Source of the DNA: Myrica gale
Lineage: Eukaryota; Streptophyta; Magnoliopsida; Fagales; Myricaceae
Reading direction: 5' to 3'
NCBI GenBank assembly: GCA_963930655.1
Contig: OZ005605.1
Coordinates: 15,259,501 to 15,323,500 of the forward strand
DNA: 64,000 nucleotides
Part shown: positions 11,820 through 21,721 of the stretch, piece after piece
How positions within the stretch are numbered: the first letter of the stretch is position 1
Layout of the letters: each line of letters opens with the position of its first letter
Notes under the pieces: generated by a model
What the model was told of the DNA's origin: nothing
The model's input: the letters and a program-made list of their open reading frames with translations, nothing else
Database searches by the model: none
Made by a program: the position numbers and the translations under genes

Positions 11820-12150
11820 TCCGAGCTAAAAGGCTGATTTCCAAGACCACCTTCACGCTTCGGGCGATAAATGGAATCCCACAATTTCAAGGTGAGATTA
11901 CGGGTCTTTGATGGGGAAAAACCCCACTATAAATTTTTAAATTCCCTCTCCATATTGCGACACCAACCTGCAGGAAACACCAAAGAACTCATAGCATAAG
12001 AAGGTATAGATGTACCCACTGTCGAGAGGAGTAAGGTCCGGCCAGCTTGGGACAAAAGCTTTGACTTCCACCCAAAAATCTTAAGAAGGATTCAATCACG
12101 CAAATCAGAAAGAGCCAAGGAAACAGCCCGAGACAAAATAAGTGGCAATC

Positions 12151-13444
12151 CTAAATGCTTAGCTTTTGGTGGGGAGAAATATTCTTACTTAAATGGACAG
12201 ATGATTTATCCAAGCTTAAGAATTGCCCAGACCAGCCTAAATATTTAGCAAGGCACTTTTTTAAATAAAGAGATTCAGCACTGGTAGGCTTAGCAAATAT
12301 CAGAATATCATCTGCATACATCAAATGGGTGATGGGTGGAGCGGCCGAATTAATACGCAAACCCCGAAGACGACATTGTTGTTCTTCAAGGATGAGGAGA
12401 CACGACAGCACCTCAGAAACAAGTATGAATAAGAATGACCAAAAGGCGACCTGTTAAATAAGATGGAGAATTCAACCGTCGAGAGGCATTGAGAGATCCA
12501 CCCAATTCATCTCTCAGAAAAACCAAAGAGACGAAAAATGGTCAACGGAAACGACAATTCGACACGATCATAGGCTTTAAGCATGTCTCCTTTGATCGCC
12601 AACCAACCCTGGCGCCCTCTTTTACGAGCCATACTATGGAAAAGTTCGACGGCAACCACATAGTTATCTTGAATCTGACATCCAGGCACAAAAGCAAGCT
12701 GGAAAGGAGACACCAACTTAGGCAACAAAGGCTTCAAACGTTCAGCAATGATCTTCGCAATCAGTTTGTAAATTAAATTACAAAGACTGATTGGACGAAA
12801 ATGACAAGCATCATTCAGATTAGAGCACTTCGAAATGAGAACAAGATTGGTTTAGTTGAATTCCAGGAGAAGACTCCCCAAAATAAAAAGTTCTTGAATC
12901 GAAGCCACTACATCCGGACCAATGATATGCCAACAAGCCAAATAAAAAGGGGCAGTCAATCCGCCGGGACCAGAAGCTTTGGATGGATACATAGACTTCA
13001 AAACCGAATAAATCTCAACCGAGGAGGGTTTAGAACAAAGCTGCTCATTCTCATCAAGAGAAATACAAGGCTGAATCAATCCCTCTAACTCCAGAGGAAA
13101 GGAAGGGTAGGAAGATGAAAGCAATTCTTGGAAATATTGCACCAAAGAGGAGCCAATGGACGACATCCTCGATAACCAATCATTGGAAGGCAATTTCAAC
13201 CGAACCACAGAACTACGATTCCGACGGATGATGGTCGAGGCATGAAAATATTTGGTGTTGAGATCACAAGACACCAACCCCTTTGTACTCGAGATTTCTG
13301 TCGCCAAAAAATTTCATCACGCTGACGCAATTCATCAAGTTCCAAAGATAAGTCACGTTGAAGCTGAAGCTCACTACGGAGACAAATCCTAAACAGCAGC
13401 CAAGGCGGAAGTAACCTGCGAAATTGACGACTGAATATGCCCAA
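12151..13444 (-). pseudogene. LINE ORF2: reverse transcriptase
   Basis: Broken segments carry the non-LTR RT sequence in order: NTKYFHASTIIRRNRS and SKASGPGGLTAPFY (13,307-12,852; the usual K..GPDG reads GPGG here), SPFQLAFVPGCQIQDN and KGDMLKAYDRVE (12,737-12,507), and ITHLMYADDILIFAKP with the catalytic YADD (12,411-12,151). Frames change at least three times. Plus-strand ORFs over this stretch are shadows. Confidence 0.85.
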
Positions 13445-14321
13445 AACAGAGACGATTCTAATGCTTGAGTGTCGTCTTTATAGCTTTAAGTTTTTGGAAA
13501 AAACAAAATCCGAATTCCAAAGAAAGACGCACCCCAAGCCTATTCGATCACAAGAAAACAAGAATGATCACGAAGTCAAAACTCCTCAAACTTGAACTGT
13601 TTCGGGAGAGACGAAGGAGAGCCCCCAAAGATCCAACAAAATCAGTAGATGATCAGATGAGGAAACAGGAAGGTGAGAGATGGTAGCATTTGGAAAAGAA
13701 ACACGTCATTCCAAAGAAGCCACACCTCGGTCGAGATGTTCCTTAATATGTGCATTACAAGCACACCCATTATTCCACGTATATAGAGGGCCCGAAAACC
13801 CGAGATCAACAAGACCATTAGCATCCAAGAAGTGGCTGAAACCACAAGAAGATGAGACCCTTGCAAGGCGACCTCCACGTTTTTCAGCAGGGGAGAGCAA
13901 TTCATTGAAATCTCCAGTGAGAAGACTAGGACCAGCGAATTCATCAACCAAAGCTTGCAATTGAGGCCAAAATCGCTGACGGGCAACCCAAGTCGAGGGA
14001 CCGTAAATGCAAAACACAAAAAAAGCTGGCACATCCAATCCAGGAGAAATTTGGAGGAGAATAATATTGCTAGAGACAAACAGAACCACCAAAGCAACAT
14101 TCGGATGCCAACATACAGCCAACCCACCCTTGAGACCAATAGGGGACAGGAAACAAAAGAATAGAATCCAAGACAACATAAAGAACGAGAAAAAATTTAA
14201 TCAAGGATCTTGGTCTCCATCAAAAAAGCAACACCAGGATCCTAGTGCTGGACAATAGCTCGCAGAACTCGGATTGTCGGGGCACGAGCAAGACCTCACA
14301 ATTCCAAGAAAGAAGTTTCAT
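13445..14321 (-). pseudogene. LINE ORF2: apurinic/apyrimidinic endonuclease
   Basis: ORF2 appears to start at ATG 14,321 with the typical MKLLSWN-like opening. The 157-codon segment 14,179-13,706 has IGLKGGLAVCWHPN, FCIYGPSTWVARQRFW, LLTGDFNELLSPAEKRGG and GFSGPLYTWNNG, which are the EEP-family endonuclease blocks that nick target DNA. The Asp/Asn pair in GDFN is kept. Stops between 14,321 and 14,179 and frame changes after 13,706 show decay. Confidence 0.85.
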
Positions 14322-14619
14322 TGGTCACGGGGGGAGACAGATAAAGGTCTACCCCCATAACCTCTAAGTTTTTACCCTTACCAGTATCCAACTGGGAACC
14401 ACGCCTATACGGACCACCAGCAACATTGGATTTTCGTTGGCGAAAAGAACTCGAAATCTTTCGTTGGGGAGGAGCAAAATAAGAGTGAGGTTTCACCCAA
14501 CTTGATAAAGGAAGTTCATCATCAGAAGGCAACTCAACCAGAACTTTAGACCGTTTAGGAGCAATCTTTCCATGTTGTTCCACTTCACGGTCTCGCAGAC
14601 GCTTAGGTGAGGATGGTTG
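14296..14619 (-). pseudogene. LINE ORF1, 3' portion
   Basis: A basic, Ser/Lys-rich 95-codon segment (14,583-14,296) with PKRSKVLVELPSDDEL and SSSFRQRKSN, the usual character of the LINE ORF1 tail. It is the continuation of ORF1 on the far side of the Copia insertion and overlaps the ORF2 start at 14,321, as is common in plant L1 elements. Confidence 0.6.
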
Positions 14620-15184
14620 TGTTAGAATTTTATGCCCTCGATAACTAAATTGATTAATTCGGTCCTAATATCTCATATGGAATATAGTATGGTGGAAGGA
14701 ATTAATTGTATGTAAAAGGGGCATATTTGCAATAATCTTAAATTTCAGGGGTCAATTACAATATGTTGATGGACTTGATTGTAATTAGTAGAAGCCCTAA
14801 TTGTATTAGAAGAAGAGTTCTTCAGTGTTATCCTACGGCTGGAATTTGAGATCCCTAAGGATCCTATGTCTCATGCTCTTTCTAGGGTTTTTCCAAGGCC
14901 TATAAATATAATTGTTATATTCAAGGGGTTGGCCATCAGAACCTATTAGGGAAATCCCAATAACGAAAGAGTGACATAAATCCCTTAGGAGGCAACACAT
15001 CTGAGTTGCTATTCTGAATTGCTGGAGCTTTGGATTGGATCGTAAAGCAGCTTAAGGTTTGTAGATTCCTAAATTCCCGTGTCAGGTATGGAATCGAATC
15101 CGAAATTGTAATCATAAATCCTGGATGATGTTTTGTTGAAAACATGTTGTTTGTTTATAGTTTAATTCCGCATATAAACTATCA
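14620..15184 (+). repeat. Copia left LTR (565 bp)
   Basis: TG...CA ends. It carries a segment (about 14,828-15,083) that the right LTR lacks: the right copy passes directly from 'cttcagtgtta' to 'ggtatggaatcg'. TATAAATA at about 14,900 is a likely TATA box. Outside the deletion the two LTRs are almost identical by eye, suggesting a fairly recent insertion. Confidence 0.95.
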
Positions 15185-15185
15185 G

Positions 15186-15197
15186 TGGTATCAGAGG
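15186..15197 (+). other. Copia primer binding site
   Basis: TGGTATCAGAGG follows the left LTR by one base. It is complementary to the 3' end of initiator Met-tRNA, the usual primer for plant Copia reverse transcription. Confidence 0.9.
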
Positions 15198-16752
15198 GAT
15201 AGGTTCACATGATTGCAACGGTTGGATTATATGAACTTTGCTGTATTTTGATTGAGAATCAAAAACCCAAGTTTTTTTCGGTTTACTATCTACTTGAAAG
15301 AGAAAAATTTGTTTTTCTGTATATGCGTATGTGATATGCTGAATTTTTTCCGTATTGATTTAATTCATCAGTGAATGCATAACATGTTATTTGCTGTATT
15401 GTCAAAAAAAAAATTCTTCGAAAGGGTGGCCGGCGGCCATAATGATGGCAGCTGCCGCCCCACTGGCCGGAGATGCGTCCGGTAGGACCGGAGTCGCTTC
15501 TGACTGGAGACGGAAGAGATCCGGCGGCCATGGAGCCGCGGACAGATCCTCACACAACCGTGTGAGACACGGGTGTGAGGATCGGTGGCCACCGACGGCC
15601 ACCAGTGCGCCGGACGGCAGCACAGTGGCCGCCGACGGCCTGGGCGTCCAACGTCCGGCCAGATCCATGGCCGGAAGTGGGGTGCCGGACGGGGGCAGCG
15701 GCCAGTTGGCCGCTGGCCTGCTGTGTTCTCCCGTAGGCCACGAGCGGCGCCCAGGGATGAGATCCCCGGGTCGCCCGCTTGGGCCAAACGGGTAGGGCAT
15801 TGTTTGCCCTACCCGTTTCAGTAGCCCAGCCCAAAAGTTGGGCTGGGTCGAATTTATAAAAAATAAAAAATAAAAAATAAAAAAAAAGAGGTAAAAGTGG
15901 GCTGCACCGCACGGGCTGGGCCTTCATGGGCCAGCCCATGCGGGGCTAGGGCCACGGGTTGGACCCGGGCCCGTAGCCCAGCCCAGGTCCGGGTTAGACC
16001 CGGACCATGACAGGATCCGGTCCGGGTATGACCTGGACCGTTACCCATTACCGGCCGGGTTAGACCCGGACCGGTGGTCAATGGGTCAAATCGGTTTGAC
16101 CCGTTGACCGTTGACCCGGTTTGACCGGAATTAAAAAAAAAATGGAAATTTGTTTTCCAATTTTTGGTGATAAATAGGATTAATTATAGTAATTTTTCCT
16201 ATGGTCTCTATTATCAATAAATAGGAGTTTTACTTGATTAAAATTGGTTGAAGCCAAAATGGATAAAACTGATTTTAATTTTGTATAATTTTCTTGTCTC
16301 TTGGGAAGATAAGTGTCTACATCTTAGTGGGAGTGTCTTCTAAAATAGTGACATAACTCACAAGTATTTGGAACACACTTAGATAATGGAATGCACAAAC
16401 CAAATAAACGCTAGTGCTAAAATAGTACAAGACGTGTTTATTTAGGTAGACCAAAAGTAAATCGAGAATCACAAATATTTTTAAAATATTTTGCATATGA
16501 TGTAAATTTTGATGAATAGTAGCTATTCGCCTTTTACAAGATGTGTACAATGAGTACCAAAATGGATTTGTTGTTGCATGTAAGGTAGAGGTTCTCGATA
16601 CCCGTTTAGAATATTATAAATATAAATGTTATATTTTCATTATTGTGATATATGTGATATATCTGTTTATTGTTCGGATGGGTGGTACCATTAGTTATTC
16701 AAAACCCTGAATCTAATGGAATTATATATGTGAATAATTTTGCAGATTCAAA
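15198..16752 (+). other. Copia untranslated leader with GC-rich block
   Basis: About 1.55 kb between primer site and gag. The block at about 15,410-16,130 is strongly GC-rich, with repeated GCCGGCGGCC-, GACCCGGACC- and GGGCTGGG-like motifs and several inverted repeats (for example GGGTAGGGCA...TGCCCTACCC near 15,788-15,815), quite unlike the AT-rich flanks. Overlapping ORFs on both strands here reflect GC content, not coding. Strong RNA folding, packaging signals or a transduced foreign piece are possible; none is shown. Confidence 0.7.
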
Positions 16753-18264
16753 ATGACTTTTAATCCTTTGGCTAGGATTCTGGATGACAATCGGTTGACA
16801 GGACCGAATTATGTTGATTGGAAGAGAAATCTTATGATTGTTCTCTCAGCCGATAAGATCGGTTATGTTCTAACCTCTGAGACACCTGAGCTTGCCCTGG
16901 ACAATGCCACTGAGGAAGAAAAGAAAGTCTTTAACAAGTGGCATGATGATGATAATATGACAAAGTGTTATATTATGGCTTCAATCTCAAATGTTTTGCA
17001 GAAAGATTGTGAGGGCATAGCTACTGCTGCAGGCACTATGTTGCATCTCCAAGAAATGTTCGGAGAGCAGAGCAGATCTGCTAGGCAGACTGCTATGAAG
17101 AATCTGATGTCCACCAAAATGGTGGAAGGGAGCCCAGTTCGGGATCATGTCTTGAAGATGATTTCTTTCATCAACGAACTGGATTTTTTGGGAGCTGAGA
17201 TGGATAGTGACACAAAAGTTGATGTCATACTTTCATCTCTGCCTGATTCTTTCAATCAGTTTGTCCTTAATTACAATATGAACAAGATGAGTGTGACATT
17301 GTCAGAGCTGCTCAATATGTTGCAGTCAGCTCAAGATCTCATCAAGAAGGACAAACTTACTGTGATGGTCACAGAGAAATCTAATGCCTCTATGAATCTG
17401 AAACCCAAGTTTAAGAAATTCAAGAAAAATAATAAGGGGTTTCAGGCAGCAAAGAATGTTCAAGGTGGACAAGGAAACAAAGGAGGTGACAAGAACAAAG
17501 GCAAAGGAAATTGTTTCCATTGCGGCAAGCCCGGTTACTGGAAGAGAAATTGCCGAGTTTACTTAGCTTCTCTTAAAAAGGGCAAACCTTCTGAAGGTGT
17601 GTCTAATATGCTTGTAATTGAATTGAATTTAATGGATGGTCCATTTAATTCATGGTGTGTGGATTCTGGTTCTACATCTCACATCTGCAATATGTTGCAG
17701 GGGTTCAAGGAGACCAGAAAGCTCCATGAAGGGGAGTTGATCCTTAAGATGGGGACGGGTGCAACTGTTGCAGCGACTGCCATCGGAGTGTTTAGTTTAG
17801 AATTATCGAATAATAGAATTTTGATTCTAGAAGATTGTCTTTATGTTCCAGAAGTACGTAGAAATTTGATTTCTGTTTCGAAACTTGTTTTATCTGGATA
17901 CTCGTTTCTTTTCAATTCAAAACTTGTTATAAAGTTTCAAAATAAATTTGTTGCTTCTGGAATTATTTGTGATGGTCTTTATCTTTTAAATGTTGATAAT
18001 TTTTTGAATAATGTTGAGAATGATGATTCCAGTGTGTTATCCCTTAAAAGGAAGAGGGATGTTAATCCAACCTACTTGTGGCATCTAAGACTTGGTCACG
18101 CCAATATTGATAGGATCAATAGATTGGTAAGGGATGGGCCATTGCAATTTCTAAAAATTGAGCCCTATCCAATCTGTGAGCCCTGCTTGCAAGGAAAGAT
18201 GACCAAAAGTTCTTTTACAGGAAAAGGAATAAGACATAGAACGTCGTTTTCACCTAATACGTGA
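16753..18264 (+). CDS. Copia Gag-protease-GAG_pre-integrase, truncated
   Basis: The 503-codon ORF is intact up to the internal deletion. Residues about 1-210 are UBN2-type Gag (NRLTGPNYVDWKRNL near the start). A zinc knuckle at about 254-267 reads CFHCGKPGYWKRNC, with Tyr where the zinc-binding His of C-X2-C-X4-H-X4-C belongs. Protease signature VDSGSTSHICN at about 304, then YLWHLRLGHANIDRINRL and CEPCLQGKMTKSSF, the GAG_pre-integrase and zinc part of integrase. After GKGIRHRT the frame runs off a deletion junction near 18,220-18,232 and stops at 18,264. It could supply Gag in trans but cannot reverse transcribe or integrate by itself. Confidence 0.9.
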   Translation: MTFNPLARILDDNRLTGPNYVDWKRNLMIVLSADKIGYVLTSETPELALDNATEEEKKVFNKWHDDDNMTKCYIMASISNVLQKDCEGIATAAGTMLHLQEMFGEQSRSARQTAMKNLMSTKMVEGSPVRDHVLKMISFINELDFLGAEMDSDTKVDVILSSLPDSFNQFVLNYNMNKMSVTLSELLNMLQSAQDLIKKDKLTVMVTEKSNASMNLKPKFKKFKKNNKGFQAAKNVQGGQGNKGGDKNKGKGNCFHCGKPGYWKRNCRVYLASLKKGKPSEGVSNMLVIELNLMDGPFNSWCVDSGSTSHICNMLQGFKETRKLHEGELILKMGTGATVAATAIGVFSLELSNNRILILEDCLYVPEVRRNLISVSKLVLSGYSFLFNSKLVIKFQNKFVASGIICDGLYLLNVDNFLNNVENDDSSVLSLKRKRDVNPTYLWHLRLGHANIDRINRLVRDGPLQFLKIEPYPICEPCLQGKMTKSSFTGKGIRHRTSFSPNT

Positions 18265-18409
18265 TATCATATCCAGAGGTGATATCAAAATGGTGAAGGT
18301 TGCATCAGCTGATAATTTAGCTGATCCATTTACAAAACATTTATCTCAGAAAGTGTTTGAGAAACATATTAATGATATGGGTTTGAGATATATGTATGAT
18401 TGGGTTTGA
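18225..18409 (+). pseudogene. Copia RNase H C-terminal scrap
   Basis: In another frame than the gag ORF, the sequence reads RRFHLIRDIISRGDIKMVKV then ADNLADPFTKHLSQ, the conserved C-terminus of Copia RNase H (in intact elements near the end of pol), ending with TGA at 18,407-18,409. It marks the downstream side of an internal deletion of roughly 2 kb or more. Confidence 0.85.
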
Positions 18410-19172
18410 CGTTTTATTTCTTTATTATATGATAATAAAAGTTTATTTGTTTCTCACATATATTTATTGTTGTTATGGGTTTATACGTAACATGAGATGT
18501 TATGTATGTAAATTTGTTCAGGTAACATTGTAGAAAAATCATGCTAGAGATTAATGAATCAAATGCAGGGAATAATGATTTTTCAGTTCCTTGTAAGCCT
18601 GAAAATGTTCTAGACTTTTGTAACATAAAGTCTACACTTGTTGTGCGGAGAATGATTGATTCCATCATTGAGGTATGACCTTAAGCAGACGAGTGGGTGT
18701 CATGTAACAAGTACATACACTGAACAGGATCCGATTAAGAACACCTTTTGGAAATGATCACTGTCAGGTTAAAGGTTGTTCTATCACAATTCGGTATTGT
18801 CCTTAGACCTGAGAGGTTTGTATTTATTCATGAATTGTGTACACAGCTTTGATATTGTCAACCGGTGATGTTCATTCAGGACTATATCTGGACATGTTGG
18901 GTTATGTGCGTGATGATTGAGTGGTATGAATGCTCAACAAGGAATCCACCAGTCTTTTGGAAAGACAGTATATTCAGTTAATGTTCATGAAAGAGTTGGA
19001 CCAAAAGAATCCGGCCGGAGTGTTTTACAAAACTATTTTATGAATACATAAAAGTATATGATATATATTTCAAAATTGTTTTGTGGTCCAACTGAGTTAT
19101 GAACTAAGAAATTAAGTTTACATGAGATAGGGAGATGACAGTGATATTTGGTTCTTAGGGCAAGTGGGAGAT
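18410..19172 (+). other. Copia 3' untranslated region and polypurine tract
   Basis: No coding features. The stretch ends in CAAGTGGGAGAT directly before the right LTR, the site for plus-strand DNA priming. Minus-strand ORF at 18,414-18,668 is judged spurious. Confidence 0.8.
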
Positions 19173-19485
19173 TGTTAGAATTATGTGCCCTCGATAACCA
19201 AATTGATTAATTCGGTCCTAATATCTCTCATATGGAATATAGTATGGTGGAAGGAATTAATTGTATGTAAAATGGGCATATTTGCAATAATCTTAAATTT
19301 CAGGGGTCAATTACAATATGTTGATGGACTTGATTGTAATTAGTAGAAGCCCTAATTGTATTAGAAGAAGAGTTCTTCAGTGTTAGGTATGGAATCGAAT
19401 CCGAAATTGTAATCATAAATCCTGGATGATGTTTTGTTGAAAACATGTTGTTTGTTTATAGTTTAATTCCGCATATAAACTATCA
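19173..19485 (+). repeat. Copia right LTR (313 bp, internal deletion)
   Basis: Starts TGTTAGAATTATGTGCCC and ends ACTATCA, followed by GGTTG. Lacks about 250 bp present in the left LTR, including the TATA-like motif, so the deletion arose after insertion or by template switching. Confidence 0.95.
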
Positions 19486-20914
19486 GGTTGAAGGTGGGCA
19501 GTAAAGGCAGCTTCCTTAGAAACAACTTCATCAAATCAACGCGCACACGAGCTGGGGGAAAGGGAAGAAGAACTAGAAGGCGAAGATGGGGTACTAGGGA
19601 TGACAGGGAGCGAAGACAGAAGCTCTTATCTCAGAAATGCTAATATCTGGCCAAAGAGGGTCATAGGGAGGAGAAGTGGGAATATCGGTGCGGGAGAGGG
19701 TTAGTGGAATCACTTAGGTAAGGCCCAAGGACGAAGGGGAACAAGAAGGATCGGGAGAAAAGGAAAAGTTAAGGCCTAGGCCATTGGGAGAAGAAATCTT
19801 AAGTGGGTCGGGAACAAAGAAAGTAAGGTTAAGGGCCTTGGCTTGACCACTAGCAAAGGACTACAGAGAGCTCAAAGTACTACCAAGGGAGCCCAAAGGG
19901 GAGAAACGACCTAGGATGGGAAACAGAAGCTGCCGGAAGCTTCAGAATGGTGACCTTGGATGAAAGGACACCAACACTCTGCAAATCCACAGGTTCTAAC
20001 ACAGGGAGGCGGCATTTAAGAAATTTGGTGGGTACCCAAACCATAGATCAGACCTGGTTCAGATGGAATTGGGAAAGAGGAACTAGCTTTAGATTAAACT
20101 AGAACACCAACCTGCATGGGATGGACAGTACCAGCACTAGAAGGACAAGAAGAGTTAGGAAGCAAAGAAGAACAACGAGGAGGAGCTGAAATATCAGCAA
20201 TCCTAACAGCAGAACGGTCATCACGCCACGGAGGGAATACTTTCATATCAGCACCCAGTTTCTCACGGAAAGAATGTGGATCTTCAATGGCACACTGACT
20301 AATCAGATTATCGATACACTCACAATTATAACAAAGTCCCGAAAGACGTTCATACTTGAAAGTGATCCATAAAGCAGCGGCTCTAGGGAGCTGAAAGAAA
20401 AAACATGGTGAGAGAGGAAGTTGCAAGTCCAACGTAACTTGGACTCGCATAAACTCAGAATAATCATCTGGCTGATCCACCGCCAAATCCACAGCAAGAA
20501 CCTTCCCCAAGTTTGCTCCAATCCGGGTAGCATTACGAGAGGACAAGCATTCCATGGGAAAACCATGAATTTGTATCCAAAACGCTGACCTAGAGAAGTC
20601 CATAGAAGAAATGGTAGCTGTCGGATGCCATTCTTAGAGTATCAAAAGAAACCTTTAAAATTCAAAGGCGATTGACCTAATACACGAACCTTATTATTAG
20701 GAGACCCAAAATGGAACAAAAATGTGTTAGGACTAGCATACTTAATAGATAGACCAACGGCAAACTTCCAAGCAGAACGAATGGCTTCATGAACTGCAGG
20801 TTTATACTGAATCTTTTTGGAAGCCAGTCGACCAACCAAGGAGACGAGTGACTTATGTTCAGCAACATCCGGGTCAATTTCAAGTTGACGACTAACATCG
20901 TCCCAAGAAATCAT
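19486..20914 (-). pseudogene. LINE ORF1, 5' portion
   Basis: Begins at an ATG at 20,914 (MISWDDVSRQLEIDPDVAE). The 90-codon first segment and the 169-codon second (20,603-20,094) together look like DUF4283 followed by a CCHC-type knuckle region (WITFKYERLSGLCYNC...DNLISQCAIEDPHS), the nucleic-acid-binding ORF1 of plant LINEs. Here the knuckle reads C-X2-C...C with the His position unclear. The frame shifts near 20,640. The remainder to 19,486 is Pro/Ser-rich with stops. The Copia element then interrupts it; the rest of ORF1 resumes at 14,619. Confidence 0.75.
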
Positions 20915-21208
20915 CTAAGTTTTGTAATAATCAAATGAAGATCAGGGTGGTTGGAATCCATGTGGGGACTGTGCAGCCAGACAAGGACAGAGACAAAAGG
21001 GTAGGTATGAGAAAAAGGACAGGTGGAGGAGGACGGAGGGAAGCGGTCGTGAGGAGGGTTAAAAGGGGGGCAGGGGGGAGGGGGAGAGGCCAAAAGGTGT
21101 AAAATGAGTTAACCAAATACACGTTAAAGGAGGAGAGAGAGAAAGGGAAAAGCTGGGAGAGAAAAGTTTTCAGAAATCTTTGTAGGGAGAGCGGAGCTAC
21201 AAAATTGG

Positions 21209-21373
21209 CTAATTTTCTAGTAGACGACCTTGGTCATAATTATTGGTTGCCCACCTAAGCTCTTCATAGGAGAAGGTACGGATGGGAATAGGCCTGCCAT
21301 TACAAGAGACAATTTGCGCCTCCAGTACCCTGCCTCCATTCTCTAGAAAGGCCCTCTCTCCGTCTCTTTTCAT
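21209..21373 (-). pseudogene. ZED1-related pseudokinase (ZRK/WAK-like) N-terminal fragment
   Basis: Minus strand from ATG 21,373: MKRDGERAFLENGG, then LEAQIVSCNGRPIPIRTFS and YEELRWATNNYD before a stop at 21,209-21,211. The order (basic start, FLENGG, SCNG, IRTFS, ATNNYD) matches the N-terminus of ZRK/ZED1-type receptor-like cytoplasmic kinases, partners of the ZAR1 immune receptor. Only about 54 codons remain and no kinase domain follows; instead the LINE 5' end abuts it, so the LINE probably inserted here or the piece was carried with other fragments. Family call is by recall of the N-terminal pattern. Confidence 0.6.
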
Positions 21374-21721
21374 AACCTAGGGCATGTTCGGTTTTAAGAA
21401 AAACGCAGGATTGGAATCCTGCGTCTTTCTTGTTCGGCAAATGACCAGTAAAATTTAAGATTCGGCCTGCTTTTTTGTACCATGTGGCCTGCTACTCGTC
21501 CCCCTCCCTTGTCCCTCCTTTCACGTCGCCTGCTACTTTTGTCTCCTATACTTTCAACTTTTCGGTCATGTCTTTTGTCCTTTTTTGTTTTTATTTTTTA
21601 TTTTTTTTGTTTTTTAATACGTTTTAAATATTTAATTTTAATATAAAATTAATAAATTCTAAATATAAAAAAATAACATTAAACATAATCATTACTTTTT
21701 TTACACATTCTATGTATATAC
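21374..21721. other. Possible MITE terminus, AT-rich gap
   Basis: TAGGGCATGTTCGGTTTTAAGA at about 21,379 followed by a small hairpin (GCAGGATT..AATCCTGC) resembles the end near 25,165-25,215. The rest is C/T-rich then AT-rich. No gene seen. Confidence 0.4.

Larger units (their letters stand above)
14620..19485 (+). mobile_element. Copia-type LTR retrotransposon, internally deleted
   Basis: Bounded by LTRs starting TGTTAGAA and ending ACTATCA, with a perfect 5-bp target duplication GGTTG (14,615-14,619 and 19,486-19,490), so the insertion is structurally complete. A Met-tRNA type primer site TGGTATCAGAGG follows the left LTR at 15,186, and a purine-rich tract (AAGTGGGAGA) precedes the right LTR. 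The interior has a GC-rich leader, a gag-protease-GAG_pre-integrase ORF and a scrap of RNase H; integrase core, RT and most of RNase H are missing. It sits inside LINE ORF1. Confidence 0.95.
9340..21200 (-). mobile_element. L1-type LINE, nested insertions, degenerate
   Basis: A minus-strand non-LTR retrotransposon with ORF1 (DUF4283-like plus CCHC-like), apurinic endonuclease, reverse transcriptase (YADD), a zf-RVT-like linker and RNase H, in that order. Removing the Copia (14,620-19,485), TRIM-like (11,001-11,819) and hAT MITE (10,146-10,411) insertions leaves nearly 6 kb, the usual size of plant L1 elements. The 5' end appears near 21,200, where it abuts a ZRK-like gene fragment. The 3' end near 9,340 has no clear poly(A), and no target duplication was found. 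Many stops and shifts show it is dead. Confidence 0.85.

Noticed and set aside
12489..14258. Plus-strand ORFs over the LINE coding region
   Set aside because: They are antisense shadows of the endonuclease and RT on the minus strand.
15368..15939. Several overlapping ORFs of 129-139 codons on both strands
   Set aside because: They overlap each other in a GC-rich retrotransposon leader where stops are rare, encode Arg/Pro/Gly-rich strings, and show no domain.
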